From SZUA-430 sp964483585 (GTDB taxonomy: Bacteria; Pseudomonadota; Alphaproteobacteria; Micropepsales; Micropepsaceae): a stretch of 64,000 nucleotides of DNA. Positions 8,067 through 17,421 of this stretch are shown here, one piece after another. How positions within the stretch are numbered: the stretch's first letter is position 1; each line of letters begins with the position of its first letter. Under the pieces are notes generated by a model that was not told the origin of the DNA, made no database searches, and saw only the letters and a program-made list of their open reading frames with translations. The translations under genes were made by a program, and so were the position numbers. The stretch is from assembly GCA_964483585.1 (NCBI GenBank), contig CAZABH010000010.1:20812-84811 (forward strand), given 5' to 3'.

Positions 8067-8081
8067 TTAACCATAGGTTGA
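8067..8081 (+). promoter_or_regulatory. CtrA-box-like site upstream of cpaB
   Basis: TTAA-N7-TTGA matches seven of eight positions of TTAA-N7-TTAA. It lies 61 bp before the cpaB start, in the 132-bp gap that should hold the promoter of the cpaB-tadC operon. Regulation by CtrA is inferred from the motif and from Caulobacter precedent. Confidence 0.4.
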
Positions 8082-8141
8082 GACTTGCTGGCTCATAGAT
8101 CTACGCGAAGACAAGGATGAACAACGAATGAGCGGAGGACG

Positions 8142-8957
8142 ATGCCGATGAACCTGACGAGAATTCTCGTGCTGGTCGCGGCCATTGCTGCTGCGGGTAT
8201 CACTGCGCTTCTGGTGCGCAGCATGATGGGGACGCAGACCGAAGCGGAGGCAGCGCCAAGGGTTGAGCTGAGCCAAGTTCTTGTGGCGGCGCGGACGATC
8301 GAGGTCGGTACGCGCATGACAAGCAGCGATGTTCGGTGGATGGAGTGGCCGAGGTCAGCCGTGGACTCCAGCTATATCACGCAGGAAGCCCAGCCTATGG
8401 CGCTTGACGAGATCGCTATCGGTGCGGTGGCGCGGTCGCCACTGACGCGGGGGCAGCCCGTGACTGGACAAAATGTCATCAAGTCTGACGGTGGCGGGTT
8501 CATGGCTGCGACGCTGAGCGCCGGCAAGCGGGCCTATGGTATCGAAGTGAACGCAGAGCGGGGCGCGGGTGGGTTCATCCTGCCCAATGACCGCGTTGAT
8601 GTGATCATGACACGCAAGCTGGGGCAGGATTCGTCCGGCGAGAGCAACTACCAGGCGATTACCGTCCTTCGCAATATTCGCGTCCTTGCCGTCGACCAGA
8701 CTTCCGAGGAGGACGCGGATTCCAAGGCCATCGTGGCGAAGACTGCGACACTCGAGGTGAGCGAGCGTGAGGCGGAGACCCTGGCGCTGGCGGATGCCAT
8801 GGGCGATCTGTCGTTGACGCTGCGCTCGCTGTCGAAGACCGACGATGGTAGCGGCGGTGACGGAGAGAAGGACGTGCTGAACCAGGGGGCAGCGGCGGGG
8901 ATCACCGTCGTTCGCTACGGGATCAAGGGTATCTCCACTGCGACGCCCAGCGAGTAA
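8142..8957 (+). CDS. cpaB: Flp pilus assembly protein CpaB/RcpC
   Basis: A 271-residue inner-membrane-anchored periplasmic protein of the Tad apparatus, thought to link the secretin to the inner-membrane platform. One N-terminal helix (about 6-27) is followed by an SAF-type domain (VLVAARTIEVGTRMTSSDVRW, about 46-66) and the RcpC/CpaB domain (GFILPNDRVDVIMTRKL; TATLEVSEREAETLALA). Length is normal for the family. GGAGG stands just before ATG 8142; ATG 8148 is an equally good start. It is the first gene of the operon and is followed by cpaC after 12 bp. Confidence 0.92.
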   Translation: MPMNLTRILVLVAAIAAAGITALLVRSMMGTQTEAEAAPRVELSQVLVAARTIEVGTRMTSSDVRWMEWPRSAVDSSYITQEAQPMALDEIAIGAVARSPLTRGQPVTGQNVIKSDGGGFMAATLSAGKRAYGIEVNAERGAGGFILPNDRVDVIMTRKLGQDSSGESNYQAITVLRNIRVLAVDQTSEEDADSKAIVAKTATLEVSEREAETLALADAMGDLSLTLRSLSKTDDGSGGDGEKDVLNQGAAAGITVVRYGIKGISTATPSE

Positions 8958-8969
8958 CAGGTGACCACA

Positions 8970-10424
8970 ATGAACATGCTTCGTTTTCTGTCTGCGTCTG
9001 CGATGAGCTTGCTTCTGGTGCTTGCGGCGCAAGCCGATGGCAAGCGGATGGCTCAACCCAAGCCCATTGCACCGGGGGAAGAGCGGCTCAAGATCAATCC
9101 TGGCGGGCAGGGCAGCCATTCGCGCCGGATCACGCTGTCAGCGGGCAAGGGCATGATCGTCGAGTTGCCCGAGGATGCGCGTGATGTTCTTGTGTCCAAT
9201 CCCGAGATCGTCGATGCGATCGTGCGGACGCCACGGCAGATCTATCTGGTCGGGCAGAAGACCGGGCCCACCAATGCATTCTTCTTTGCGGCTAATGGCC
9301 GGCAGATCCTGAATCTCGAGATCCGGGTCGAGCGGGACATGACCGAGCTCAAGAACATCATCGAACGAAACGTCAAGGAGGCCACGATCGAGATCGAGAC
9401 GATCAATGACAATGTGGTCCTGAGCGGGTCGGTCAAGAGTGCAAGTGATGCCGAGGCTGCGCGTCAGATTGCCATGCGGTACATCACCGAGGCCGGTAAG
9501 GAGCCTGCCGAGACTTCGGTTGTGAACCGTATCGGCGTGCGTGGCGGTGACCAGGTGATGCTGAGTGTGCGCGTGGCGGAAATGCAGCGCAGCCTTTCCA
9601 AGCAGCTGGGTACCAATCTTCAGGGCAGGTTTGACCTTGGAAACGGGGCAAATGGGGAGTTGGCGAATATCAATCCGTTCTCGTTGCTTGGCTCGGCTCT
9701 GGCCCCGGGATCAGGCTTGCTGCTGGGAGATGTTGATGCGTTCGGAAATCTGATTTCGCCTGCGGCCGCGATGATCAGGGCTTTCGAGCGTTCGGGTATG
9801 ATCCGGACGCTGGCCGAGCCGACGCTGACCGCGATTTCGGGTGAATCGGCCAAGTTTCTGGCTGGCGGCGAGTATCCGGTGCCGGTCGGGCGCGATGAGG
9901 ATGGCAATATCACGCTGGAGTTCAAGCCCTATGGCGTTGGTCTGGGTTTCACGCCGGTCGTTCTTTCTGATGGCCGGATCAGCCTGCGCATCTCGACGGA
10001 AGTATCCGAGCTGACGTCCGAGAACGGTCTTATCCTGGGAGATGTTGCGATCCCGGGCTTGAGGGTGCGTCGGGCGGAGACAACCGTCGAGCTGCCTTCG
10101 GGTGGCAGCATGGTCATGGCCGGGATGCTCAAGCAGGACATGAAGCAGAACATCGATGGCATGCCCGGTCTCAAGAATATTCCTGTGCTGGGTTCCCTGT
10201 TCCAGAGCCGGGACTTCCAGTCGGGCGAGACCGAGCTTGTCGTGATCGTGACCCCTTATCTGGTCAAGCCCGCTGCGCGTACGGCGCTGGCGGCTCCCAC
10301 GGATGGGTTCGTGCCGCCGACTGATGCGGAGACGGTGCTGCTTTCAAGGCTGAATGCCGTCTATGGCAAGGATGAGAAGGTCGATGGGAAGCTCAAGGGA
10401 CCGGCCGGATTCACGATCCAGTAA
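8970..10424 (+). CDS. cpaC: Tad secretin CpaC/RcpA
   Basis: A 484-residue outer-membrane secretin that forms the channel for the Flp pilus. It has a signal peptide (about 1-20), an N-terminal pilus-formation domain (ITLSAGKGMIVELPEDARDV; QIYLVGQKTGPTNAFFF), a BON-like segment (NDNVVLSGSVKSASDAEAA), and the C-terminal secretin domain, with VELPSGGSMVMAGMLKQD and GLKNIPVLGSLFQSRDF as the conserved secretin signature, ending ELVVIVTPYLVKP. I chose ATG 8970 because AGGTGA at 8959-8964 is correctly spaced; the in-frame GTG at 8961 has no such site. Confidence 0.93.
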   Translation: MNMLRFLSASAMSLLLVLAAQADGKRMAQPKPIAPGEERLKINPGGQGSHSRRITLSAGKGMIVELPEDARDVLVSNPEIVDAIVRTPRQIYLVGQKTGPTNAFFFAANGRQILNLEIRVERDMTELKNIIERNVKEATIEIETINDNVVLSGSVKSASDAEAARQIAMRYITEAGKEPAETSVVNRIGVRGGDQVMLSVRVAEMQRSLSKQLGTNLQGRFDLGNGANGELANINPFSLLGSALAPGSGLLLGDVDAFGNLISPAAAMIRAFERSGMIRTLAEPTLTAISGESAKFLAGGEYPVPVGRDEDGNITLEFKPYGVGLGFTPVVLSDGRISLRISTEVSELTSENGLILGDVAIPGLRVRRAETTVELPSGGSMVMAGMLKQDMKQNIDGMPGLKNIPVLGSLFQSRDFQSGETELVVIVTPYLVKPAARTALAAPTDGFVPPTDAETVLLSRLNAVYGKDEKVDGKLKGPAGFTIQ

Positions 10425-10493
10425 CCGTGCTCTCCAAGGCTGCTCTGGATCACTCAAGGATTTGGCAATCACGTCAGGGTTAGGATCATCATC

Positions 10494-11177
10494 ATGAAGA
10501 TCATTCCACGCATTGGCTTTGTTTTCCTGGCGTCGGCCTTGCTGGCCGGCTGCACCATGCCGTTGGCCAATGGCATCGACCAGTTGCCAGAGGTCAACAA
10601 CCGTTTTCCCATTCGGGTCGAGCCGCGTGTTGCCTCGCTGGTGGTTGCTGTGCCGACGAGCGGTGAACTTCAATCTGGCGATGTCGAGCGCGTCAAGGCG
10701 TTTGCGGATACCTGGAAGAGCCGGGGCTACGGCTCGATCGGTGTGTCTGCAGAGGGCAGCCCGGCCGCTGATCGTGCTGCCTATGCCGTTCGCGACATCC
10801 TTGCCGGCGCTCAGGTCGGACCTGATGCGCTTCGGTTCAGTGCGCGGCGGGATGGGGCTGGGTCAGGGCCTTCCTCGGTGGTGCTGAGCTTCATGACTGA
10901 TAGCGCGGTTGCAGAAAGTTGCGATGGGCTGTGGGATGAGAACATCGGCGAGGCGCCGCGGAATATGCCGTGGCCGGACTTTGCCTGCGCGAGCCAGAGG
11001 AATCTTGCTGCGCTGATCGAGGATCCCAGAGACCTTTTGCGGCCACGCCACGAGGATCCCGCCGACGCCATGCGGCGCGGGATCGTGCTGGACAAGTATC
11101 GCAAGGGTGAGCCGACGGCTTCGCAGAAGGACCAGTCGCAAGAGGGTGGTCTGGTTTCGGACGTGGCGAAAGAATAA
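10494..11177 (+). CDS. cpaD: pilus assembly lipoprotein CpaD
   Basis: A 227-residue lipoprotein of the CpaD family, which helps the Tad secretin assemble or reach the outer membrane. The signal ends in a lipobox (ASALLAGC), giving lipidation at Cys20. The family region includes NNRFPIRVEP near the start, FADTWKSRGYGSIGVSAEG in the middle and FACASQRNLAALIEDPRDLL towards the end. The charged C-terminal tail (HEDPADAMRRGIVLDKYRKGEPT) is also typical. It follows cpaC by 69 bp and precedes cpaE. Confidence 0.9.
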   Translation: MKIIPRIGFVFLASALLAGCTMPLANGIDQLPEVNNRFPIRVEPRVASLVVAVPTSGELQSGDVERVKAFADTWKSRGYGSIGVSAEGSPAADRAAYAVRDILAGAQVGPDALRFSARRDGAGSGPSSVVLSFMTDSAVAESCDGLWDENIGEAPRNMPWPDFACASQRNLAALIEDPRDLLRPRHEDPADAMRRGIVLDKYRKGEPTASQKDQSQEGGLVSDVAKE

Positions 11178-11217
11178 CGAGTGCCTGACGGCTGACGAAC
11201 TTGAGGTTTTGCACGAT

Positions 11218-12480
11218 ATGAGCAAGTCGAAACAGGATGGACGTGGGGAGCCTTCCTTTGGTGCTGCCCTGCAGGATCGCCCGATACCGCGCGTGTCCAT
11301 CCATGCGTTTTGCGAGTCGCCTGAAACCGGTGTCGTGATCCAGCGGGCCGGGCAGGACCGGCGACTGTCGAAGGCGCATCTTACGGTGCACATGGGTGGT
11401 GTCTTCGGTGCGGTCGAGTATTTCAAGGATTCGTCCACGCCCAACGTTGTCATTGTCGAAACCCGCGAGGAGGGTGCGGCGATCCTGGGTGAGCTTGAGA
11501 GCCTCGCGCAGGTTTGCGATCCGGGCACAAAAGTCGTCGTCATTGGTCGCTCGAATGATGTTGCACTCTATCGCGAGATGATGCGGCAAGGTATCAGCGA
11601 GTATCTGGTGAGTCCCCTCAATCCCATCCAGGTGATTGAGGCGGTGGCGTCGCTCTATCATGGACATTCATCGGGACCCATCGGGAAGGTCTTCGCCTTC
11701 TACGGAGCACGCGGCGGATCTGGATCGTCGACATTTGCTCATAACGTGGCGTGGTCGATCGCAGAGGATCAGCAGATTGCCACGACTGTCGTTGATCTCG
11801 ATGTTGCCTTTGGGACTGCCGGGTTGGACTTCAACCAGGATTTCGGCCAGGGGATTTCCGAGGCTTTGACAAGTCCGGAGCGGCTGGATGAGACCATGCT
11901 CGAACGTCTGCTGCTCAAGCATTCGGAGCGGTTGAGCCTGCTGATTTCCCCCGCGATCGTGGACCGCGACCAGGATGTGTCGCCGGAATCCGCCGAGACA
12001 ATCATCGATGCCGTGCGCCAGGTGTCGCCCTGCGTGATCATCGACCTTCCGCATATCTGGACCCCTTGGGTGCGGCACGTGCTCACGGCGGCCGATGAAA
12101 TTGTCATTACTGCTACACCAGAGCTTTCAAGCCTGCGGAACGCGAAGAACATCTACGAGGTCCTTAGCCAGGCACGTCCCAACGACCAACCATTGAAGTT
12201 CGCGCTGAATCAGGTCGGCGTCCCGAAACGGCCCGAGATCCCGGTGAAGGATTTCGCGGAGGCCATGGGTTGCGAGGCTGCGATTGTCATGCCGTTTGAC
12301 CCGCAGGTTTTCGCGACGGCCAATAACAATGGGCAGGCGGTTGCAGAGGTAAATTCGCAAGCGCGTCCGGCGCAGCTGTTCCGTGACCTCGGGCAGATCC
12401 TGACGGGGCGGGCCCCACGCATGGATGCAAAGCCTGCCGGGCGGCTCAGCCTTGATTTCCTCCGCAGGAAGAGGGCGTAG
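11218..12480 (+). CDS. cpaE: Tad locus ATPase-like protein CpaE/TadZ
   Basis: A 420-residue MinD/ParA-superfamily protein that places the Tad machine at the pole in Caulobacter and Aggregatibacter. An N-terminal receiver-like domain (about 60-150, VVIGRSNDVALYREMMRQGISEY) precedes the ATPase-like domain from about 160. The P-loop reads GARGGSGSST: both the signature Lys and the P-loop Lys of KGGxGKT are missing, as partly seen in other TadZ proteins. The later DLDVAFGTAGLDF segment matches the family switch region. I chose ATG 11218, with GAGG upstream; the frame is open to 11107 but would overlap cpaD. Confidence 0.88.
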   Translation: MSKSKQDGRGEPSFGAALQDRPIPRVSIHAFCESPETGVVIQRAGQDRRLSKAHLTVHMGGVFGAVEYFKDSSTPNVVIVETREEGAAILGELESLAQVCDPGTKVVVIGRSNDVALYREMMRQGISEYLVSPLNPIQVIEAVASLYHGHSSGPIGKVFAFYGARGGSGSSTFAHNVAWSIAEDQQIATTVVDLDVAFGTAGLDFNQDFGQGISEALTSPERLDETMLERLLLKHSERLSLLISPAIVDRDQDVSPESAETIIDAVRQVSPCVIIDLPHIWTPWVRHVLTAADEIVITATPELSSLRNAKNIYEVLSQARPNDQPLKFALNQVGVPKRPEIPVKDFAEAMGCEAAIVMPFDPQVFATANNNGQAVAEVNSQARPAQLFRDLGQILTGRAPRMDAKPAGRLSLDFLRRKRA

Positions 12481-12486
12481 CGCTGC

Positions 12487-13920
12487 ATGTTCGGCAAGCG
12501 ATCAGCAACTGGGGCGGAAACCACAAGCCGTGAGCGGGCGCCGCCGCCACCACCGCCGGCGATCAAGCCCGCCGGCGCGAGCAGCAAGCCGCCGCCGCGG
12601 GCGCCCGAACTGCCGACGCCGGTCGCGATCGATACGCGCTCGACGCAGTACTATGAAGTCAAGACCACGATCTTCAATGCGCTGATCGACACGATCGATC
12701 TGGCGCAGCTGGCCCAGCTTGATGCTGCTTCGGCCCGAGAAGAGATCAGGGACATCGTCAGCGAAATCATCGCGATCAAGAACGTCGTGATGTCGATCGC
12801 CGAGCAGGAGCAGTTGCTGCAGGACATCTGCAACGACGTGCTGGGTTATGGTCCACTAGAGCCGCTTCTGGCACGCGATGACATCGCGGACATCATGGTG
12901 AATGGTGCCGATCGTGTGTTCATCGAAGTCAGCGGCAAGGTGCAGTTGACCAATGTGCGCTTCCGCGACAATGCGCAGTTGATGAACATCTGTCAGCGCA
13001 TCGTCAGCCAGGTCGGTCGGCGTGTCGACGAATCGTCGCCAATCTGTGATGCGCGCTTGCCTGATGGAAGCCGTGTCAACGTGATTGCTCCACCGTTGGC
13101 GATTGACGGGCCGACGCTGACGATCAGAAAGTTCAAAAAAGACAAGCTGAAGATGTCCGACCTTCAGCGGTTCGGGTCGATCTCGCCGGAGGGTGCGACG
13201 GTCCTTGGCATCATCGGGAATGTCCGCTGCAATGTTCTGATCTCGGGTGGTACGGGTTCGGGCAAGACGACGCTTCTGAACTGCATGACCGGGTTCATCG
13301 ACTCCGATGAGCGTGTTGTCACCTGTGAAGACGCCGCGGAATTGCAACTGCAGCAGCCGCATGTCGTCCGGCTGGAAACGCGGCCGCCCAACCTTGAAGG
13401 TACAGGCGAGATCACCATGCGTGATCTCGTGAAAAACTGTCTGCGCATGCGTCCTGAGCGGATCATCGTTGGCGAAGTTCGTGGCCCTGAGGCCTTTGAT
13501 TTGCTGCAAGCCATGAACACCGGTCATGATGGTTCAATGGGTACTCTGCACGCCAACACGCCGCGTGAGGCGTTGCAACGTATCGAGTCGATGATCACCA
13601 TGGGTGGCTACAATCTGCCCTCGAAGACGATTCGCGAGATGGTCGTAGGTGCGATCGACGTCATTGTGCAGGCGGCGCGCCTGCGGGATGGTTCTCGCCG
13701 GATCACCCATGTCACAGAGGTGATCGGCCTTGAGGGAGACGTCATAATCACTCAGGATCTTTTCCTCTACGAGATCCTTGGCGAGGATGAATCCGGGCGC
13801 GTAAAGGGTCGTCACGTCAGTACGGGCATCTCGCGGCCCGCTTTCTGGGATCGGGCGCGCTACTACAATCGTGAGAAAGAACTGCTGGAGGCGATCGAGG
13901 CGGCCGGGCGCAACACCTAG
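12487..13920 (+). CDS. cpaF: Tad pilus secretion ATPase CpaF/TadA
   Basis: A 477-residue secretion ATPase of the VirB11/TadA type that drives pilus extension and probably retraction from the cytoplasmic face. A Pro-rich N-terminal linker (about 15-45) precedes a helical N-domain and the ATPase core. Walker A is SGGTGSGKTTLLN at about 253-265, the Asp box is CEDAAEL, Walker B is RPERIIVGEVRG, and the His box is GHDGSMGTLHANTPREAL. All catalytic elements are intact. It starts 6 bp after cpaE and precedes the two membrane platform genes. Confidence 0.95.
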   Translation: MFGKRSATGAETTSRERAPPPPPPAIKPAGASSKPPPRAPELPTPVAIDTRSTQYYEVKTTIFNALIDTIDLAQLAQLDAASAREEIRDIVSEIIAIKNVVMSIAEQEQLLQDICNDVLGYGPLEPLLARDDIADIMVNGADRVFIEVSGKVQLTNVRFRDNAQLMNICQRIVSQVGRRVDESSPICDARLPDGSRVNVIAPPLAIDGPTLTIRKFKKDKLKMSDLQRFGSISPEGATVLGIIGNVRCNVLISGGTGSGKTTLLNCMTGFIDSDERVVTCEDAAELQLQQPHVVRLETRPPNLEGTGEITMRDLVKNCLRMRPERIIVGEVRGPEAFDLLQAMNTGHDGSMGTLHANTPREALQRIESMITMGGYNLPSKTIREMVVGAIDVIVQAARLRDGSRRITHVTEVIGLEGDVIITQDLFLYEILGEDESGRVKGRHVSTGISRPAFWDRARYYNREKELLEAIEAAGRNT

Positions 13921-13949
13921 CGCATGGTTGAGGGAGATCCGGTATCGTC

Positions 13950-14945
13950 ATGGACCTAGCCATTCTGATCATGGTGTTTGCAGCACTCAGCGCCGGCCTG
14001 TTCGTCGGCGGGTTGGCGCTGTTCCTGGTCGAAGGCGCGGCACCAAACACCGCCAATTCCAAGCGTGTTGTCCAAGCCATAAAAACCCGGGCGAATGTCT
14101 CTGGGAAAGGTGACGGCGCTGGCGACATTGCTGCCAAAAGGCGCAAGCAGGTCGAAGCCTCTCTCAAGGAGGCGGAGCGGAAGCAAGGGCAGAGCAATCC
14201 GAAGCCCACACTCGCTGGCTTGCTGCAGCAGGCGGATTGGTCGATGGAGCCCAGGACCTTTCAGATCATGATGTCCGTGATCGCGGTGTTGGCTTTCGGT
14301 TTGTTCCTGCTGATGGGGTACGATTGGTACGTCGCACTGGGGGCTGGCGGCGTGGCTGGCATCGGCTTCCCGCGCTGGTTTCTTATGTTTTCGGTCAATC
14401 GGCGGAAGAAGGCATTCCTGAACGAGTTTGCCAACGCGATCGATGTGATCGTCCGGGGTGTCAAGTCTGGTCTGCCGCTCAATGAGTGTCTCAAGATCAT
14501 TGCGAATGAGTCCGCGGATCCCGTTGGTCCAGAGTTCCGGAACATCGTCGAGGGCCTGAAGGTCGGCGTTACCCTGGATGAGGGCCTCAAGCGCATGTAT
14601 CAGCGAATGCCATTAACGGAAGTGAATTTCTTCCAGATCGTGCTTGTGATCCAACAGAAGACGGGCGGTAATCTGTCGGAAGCTCTCAGTAATCTTTCGG
14701 CTGTGTTGCGCGATCGCAAACGTTTGCAGGGCAAGATCGCTGCCTTGTCGTCCGAGGCCAAGGCTTCGGCTGGGATCATCGGTTCGTTGCCCTTTGTCGT
14801 AGGCCTGCTGGTCTATTTCACTTCGCCTGACTACATCATGCTGCTGTTCACCGAGCGGGTTGGAAACTTCATCCTGCTTTGCAGCCTGGTCTGGATGGGA
14901 ATGGGCATCTTCGTGATGAAGAAGATGATCAGTTTCAAGCATTGA
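13950..14945 (+). CDS. tadB: Tad inner-membrane platform protein TadB
   Basis: A 331-residue inner-membrane protein of the GspF/TadB family. It has an N-terminal helix (about 3-25), two helices at about 100-150, a cytoplasmic T2SSF domain (NAIDVIVRGVKSGLPLNECL to GNLSEALSNLSAVLRDRKRL), and two C-terminal helices (about 275-325). It forms the platform with TadC that engages CpaF. Position between cpaF and tadC, separated by 29 and 16 bp, is standard for Tad loci. Confidence 0.92.
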   Translation: MDLAILIMVFAALSAGLFVGGLALFLVEGAAPNTANSKRVVQAIKTRANVSGKGDGAGDIAAKRRKQVEASLKEAERKQGQSNPKPTLAGLLQQADWSMEPRTFQIMMSVIAVLAFGLFLLMGYDWYVALGAGGVAGIGFPRWFLMFSVNRRKKAFLNEFANAIDVIVRGVKSGLPLNECLKIIANESADPVGPEFRNIVEGLKVGVTLDEGLKRMYQRMPLTEVNFFQIVLVIQQKTGGNLSEALSNLSAVLRDRKRLQGKIAALSSEAKASAGIIGSLPFVVGLLVYFTSPDYIMLLFTERVGNFILLCSLVWMGMGIFVMKKMISFKH

Positions 14946-14961
14946 CAGGGGACAGGCGCGC

Positions 14962-15927
14962 ATGGACCAGTTCATAAGGCTTGTACTCGATCCTGAATTC
15001 ATGGTGACGGCACTGGTTGGTGTTGCTGTCTTTGCTACCATGGTCACGATCCTCTTGCCTTTTCTGGAGGCCGACCGGCTGAGTGCACGAATGAAGTCGG
15101 TCGCTCTGCGTCGGGAGGAGCTTCGGAACCTGCAGCGCGATGCGCTTGGGCGGCGTGGCACGCAGCTCAGGCCTGGCTCGAAGAATTTCATGCGTCAAAC
15201 AATCGAGGCGCTGAACCTGCGCGAGGCACTGGAGTCGGCCAATACGCGCGAGAAGCTCGGTCGTGCAGGCTTTCGCGGGCCGTCGGCGGTGTACACGTTC
15301 CTGTTCTTCCGGTTCGTGATGCCGATCATCATCTTCGTGGCGGGAAATTTCTACCTTTTCGTCGTGGGTCAGTACGAGATGCAGCCGCTGGTCAAGGTCG
15401 CGCTGGCGGTTGCCTTGGCGTTTCTGGGGTTCTACTTGCCTGACCTTTACGTGCAGAACACGATCGACAAGCGTATGGCCTCGATCATGAAGGCCTTTCC
15501 TGACGGGCTGGACCTGCTTTTGATCTGTGTCGAGGCGGGTATGTCGGTCGAGGCGGCATTCAACAAGGTGGCGTCCGAGATCGGCACGCAGTCGGTTGAG
15601 CTGGCGGAGGAGTTTGCGCTGACGACGGCTGAGCTTTCCTATCTGCCCGATCGGCGACAAGCCTATGAAAACCTGTCGAAGCGGTGCGGGCACCCTGGCG
15701 TCAAGGCTGTTTGCACATCGCTGATCCAGGCAGAGCGTTACGGTACGCCGCTGGGTACAGCACTCCGGGTCATGGCTCTCGAGAACCGCGAGATGCGCAT
15801 GATGGAGGCGGAAAAGAAGGCGGCTGCGCTGCCTGCCAAGTTGACCGTGCCCATGATCATTTTCTTTTTGCCTGTGCTCTTTGCGGTCATCATCGGACCC
15901 GCTGTCATCAAGATCATGAAGCTGTAG
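14962..15927 (+). CDS. tadC: Tad inner-membrane platform protein TadC
   Basis: A 321-residue partner of TadB and last gene of the operon. It has an N-terminal helix (about 13-35), a pair of helices at about 110-165, the T2SSF domain (MKAFPDGLDLLLICVEAGMSV; LSKRCGHPGVKAVCTSLIQA), and a C-terminal hydrophobic segment (LTVPMIIFFLPVLFAVIIGP). Length is normal. A strong bidirectional terminator follows 30 bp after the stop. Confidence 0.92.
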   Translation: MDQFIRLVLDPEFMVTALVGVAVFATMVTILLPFLEADRLSARMKSVALRREELRNLQRDALGRRGTQLRPGSKNFMRQTIEALNLREALESANTREKLGRAGFRGPSAVYTFLFFRFVMPIIIFVAGNFYLFVVGQYEMQPLVKVALAVALAFLGFYLPDLYVQNTIDKRMASIMKAFPDGLDLLLICVEAGMSVEAAFNKVASEIGTQSVELAEEFALTTAELSYLPDRRQAYENLSKRCGHPGVKAVCTSLIQAERYGTPLGTALRVMALENREMRMMEAEKKAAALPAKLTVPMIIFFLPVLFAVIIGPAVIKIMKL

Positions 15928-15957
15928 GGAATGGGCCTCTGTTGATGGTGGGCTAAT

Positions 15958-15991
15958 AAAAAGGCCACACGCCCAGGGCGTGTGGCCTTTT
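15958..15991. terminator. bidirectional rho-independent terminator after tadC
   Basis: GGCCACACGCC (15963-15973) and GGCGTGTGGCC (15977-15987) form a perfect 11-bp stem with a short loop, flanked by an A-run on the left and a T-run on the right. It serves both the cpaB-tadC operon and the converging tadD-like gene ending at 16013. Confidence 0.9.
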
Positions 15992-16012
15992 CTCGTTGAC
16001 AGGGGGGCCGCC

Positions 16013-17257
16013 CTAGAAGTCGCTTGAGGCGACCGCGAGGTTTCCAGTTTCGTTCAGGCCTTCGGCTGCAAGGCTGCGGCGCAGCGGGCTTGGACCCGAT
16101 GGACCCGGCGCGGGAAGTTGCGAGCGTGCCTCGATGCGCGGCGCAGCAGATCCGGTGGCGCGGGGGTCGTCCTCATCTGCGATGGGTTTCATGGTCATAA
16201 TGGGTCGGCGGGCGACCGATGCAGGTGCCGTGGATGGCTCCGGCGCGGGTGCAATTCCTTCACCGACGGTCGTGTCCGGGCGTGGCATCTCCGCCAGGAT
16301 GCGGGCGGGCAGGGGCAGGACAGACATATCCTTGGGTTTTGTCAGTGGAAGGATGGTGTCATCCGGGCTTGCTGCTGGAGGATCCAGCATTGCAGCGGGG
16401 CCAGCGGCGGGCGCCTGCAGTTGATCTTCCGTGGCCGGAATTTCGAGTGTTGGCATCTCTGGCGACTTGGGGGCTGCAAGAGGGGCCTTTTCGACTGGTT
16501 TTTCGGTTACTGCACCCATTTGCTCCATAAGTGCCAAGTTGTGCTGGGTGTCGCTCGCGGACAGATCCTGCCTGGAAAGGTTCTCGGCTTCCTGCCGGTT
16601 CCCTCTCAGGGAGGCGACCATCGCCAGGTTCTGGCGCATCTGTGGGGTCGCATCGGGCTGTGCGACCAGCTCGCGCAAAATGTCCTCGCCGCGTGACAGA
16701 TTTCCTGCGAGCACGAAGGACATTGCCATGTTGCCTTGCACGATCGGATTTTGCGGGGATAGCGCGAGTGCCGCTTCGTAATTGGCTTGTGCCTGGGCGT
16801 GATTTCCAGTCTGGTCCAGGGCGACGGCGTAGGCCGATAGCAAGGTCCAGTCATTGCGCTGGTTCTGCAGGGCTCTTGAGAAGAACGGCAGGGCGTCGGC
16901 GGGGCGCCCGGCTTCGGTCAATGCCTTGCCATATTCCGACAGGACCTGGGTATTGTCGGGGGCGCGCATGACGACTTCCTTCAGAAGGGCGACCGCCTGC
17001 TTGGCCCCGCCTATCTGCCGCAGATTTATCGCGAACTGAAGGGCTGCGTCCGTGTTGTTGCGGTCAGCCTCGTAGAGTGCTCCCCAATAGGCTGCATTGC
17101 TCGCGGTGTCCTGCGGATTGGGGCGGACCAGTTGAGGGGGGGCAGGTTCGTCGGACCCTGCCAGAAATCCGCCACATCCGCTCAGCGTGATGGCTGCGGC
17201 CACCACGGCGATGCGGCTGACACTGGTTGTGAGCCGGCGGCGGAAACGGTCGTCCAT
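16013..17257 (-). CDS. tadD: TadD-like TPR lipoprotein
   Basis: A 414-residue lipoprotein. The signal ends in TLSGCGG, a lipobox placing lipidation at about Cys27. Residues 50-230 hold about five tetratricopeptide repeats (for example AYAVALDQTGNHAQAQANYEAALALSP), the TadD arrangement. The last 170 residues are a Pro/Ala-rich, low-complexity tail with no known domain, which is longer than in typical TadD. It probably acts as a pilotin-like factor for the secretin. I chose ATG 17257, since AGGAG lies 9 bp upstream; the frame is open to 17311. It converges with tadC. Confidence 0.8.
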   Translation of the reverse strand: MDDRFRRRLTTSVSRIAVVAAAITLSGCGGFLAGSDEPAPPQLVRPNPQDTASNAAYWGALYEADRNNTDAALQFAINLRQIGGAKQAVALLKEVVMRAPDNTQVLSEYGKALTEAGRPADALPFFSRALQNQRNDWTLLSAYAVALDQTGNHAQAQANYEAALALSPQNPIVQGNMAMSFVLAGNLSRGEDILRELVAQPDATPQMRQNLAMVASLRGNRQEAENLSRQDLSASDTQHNLALMEQMGAVTEKPVEKAPLAAPKSPEMPTLEIPATEDQLQAPAAGPAAMLDPPAASPDDTILPLTKPKDMSVLPLPARILAEMPRPDTTVGEGIAPAPEPSTAPASVARRPIMTMKPIADEDDPRATGSAAPRIEARSQLPAPGPSGPSPLRRSLAAEGLNETGNLAVASSDF

Positions 17258-17421
17258 ATTGGTTACTCCTGGGCAGACAGGCTGGTGAGATGCGGTGCAG
17301 TGGCGAGTCACGCATCGGGCGAAACAGGTGCAATCTGGCCCTCAATCGCATAACAAATGTTTAAGCCTAACCGGTGGTAAAGGCCGTTTGCTGTTGGCGC
17401 CGCCACAGGGCATGATCGACC

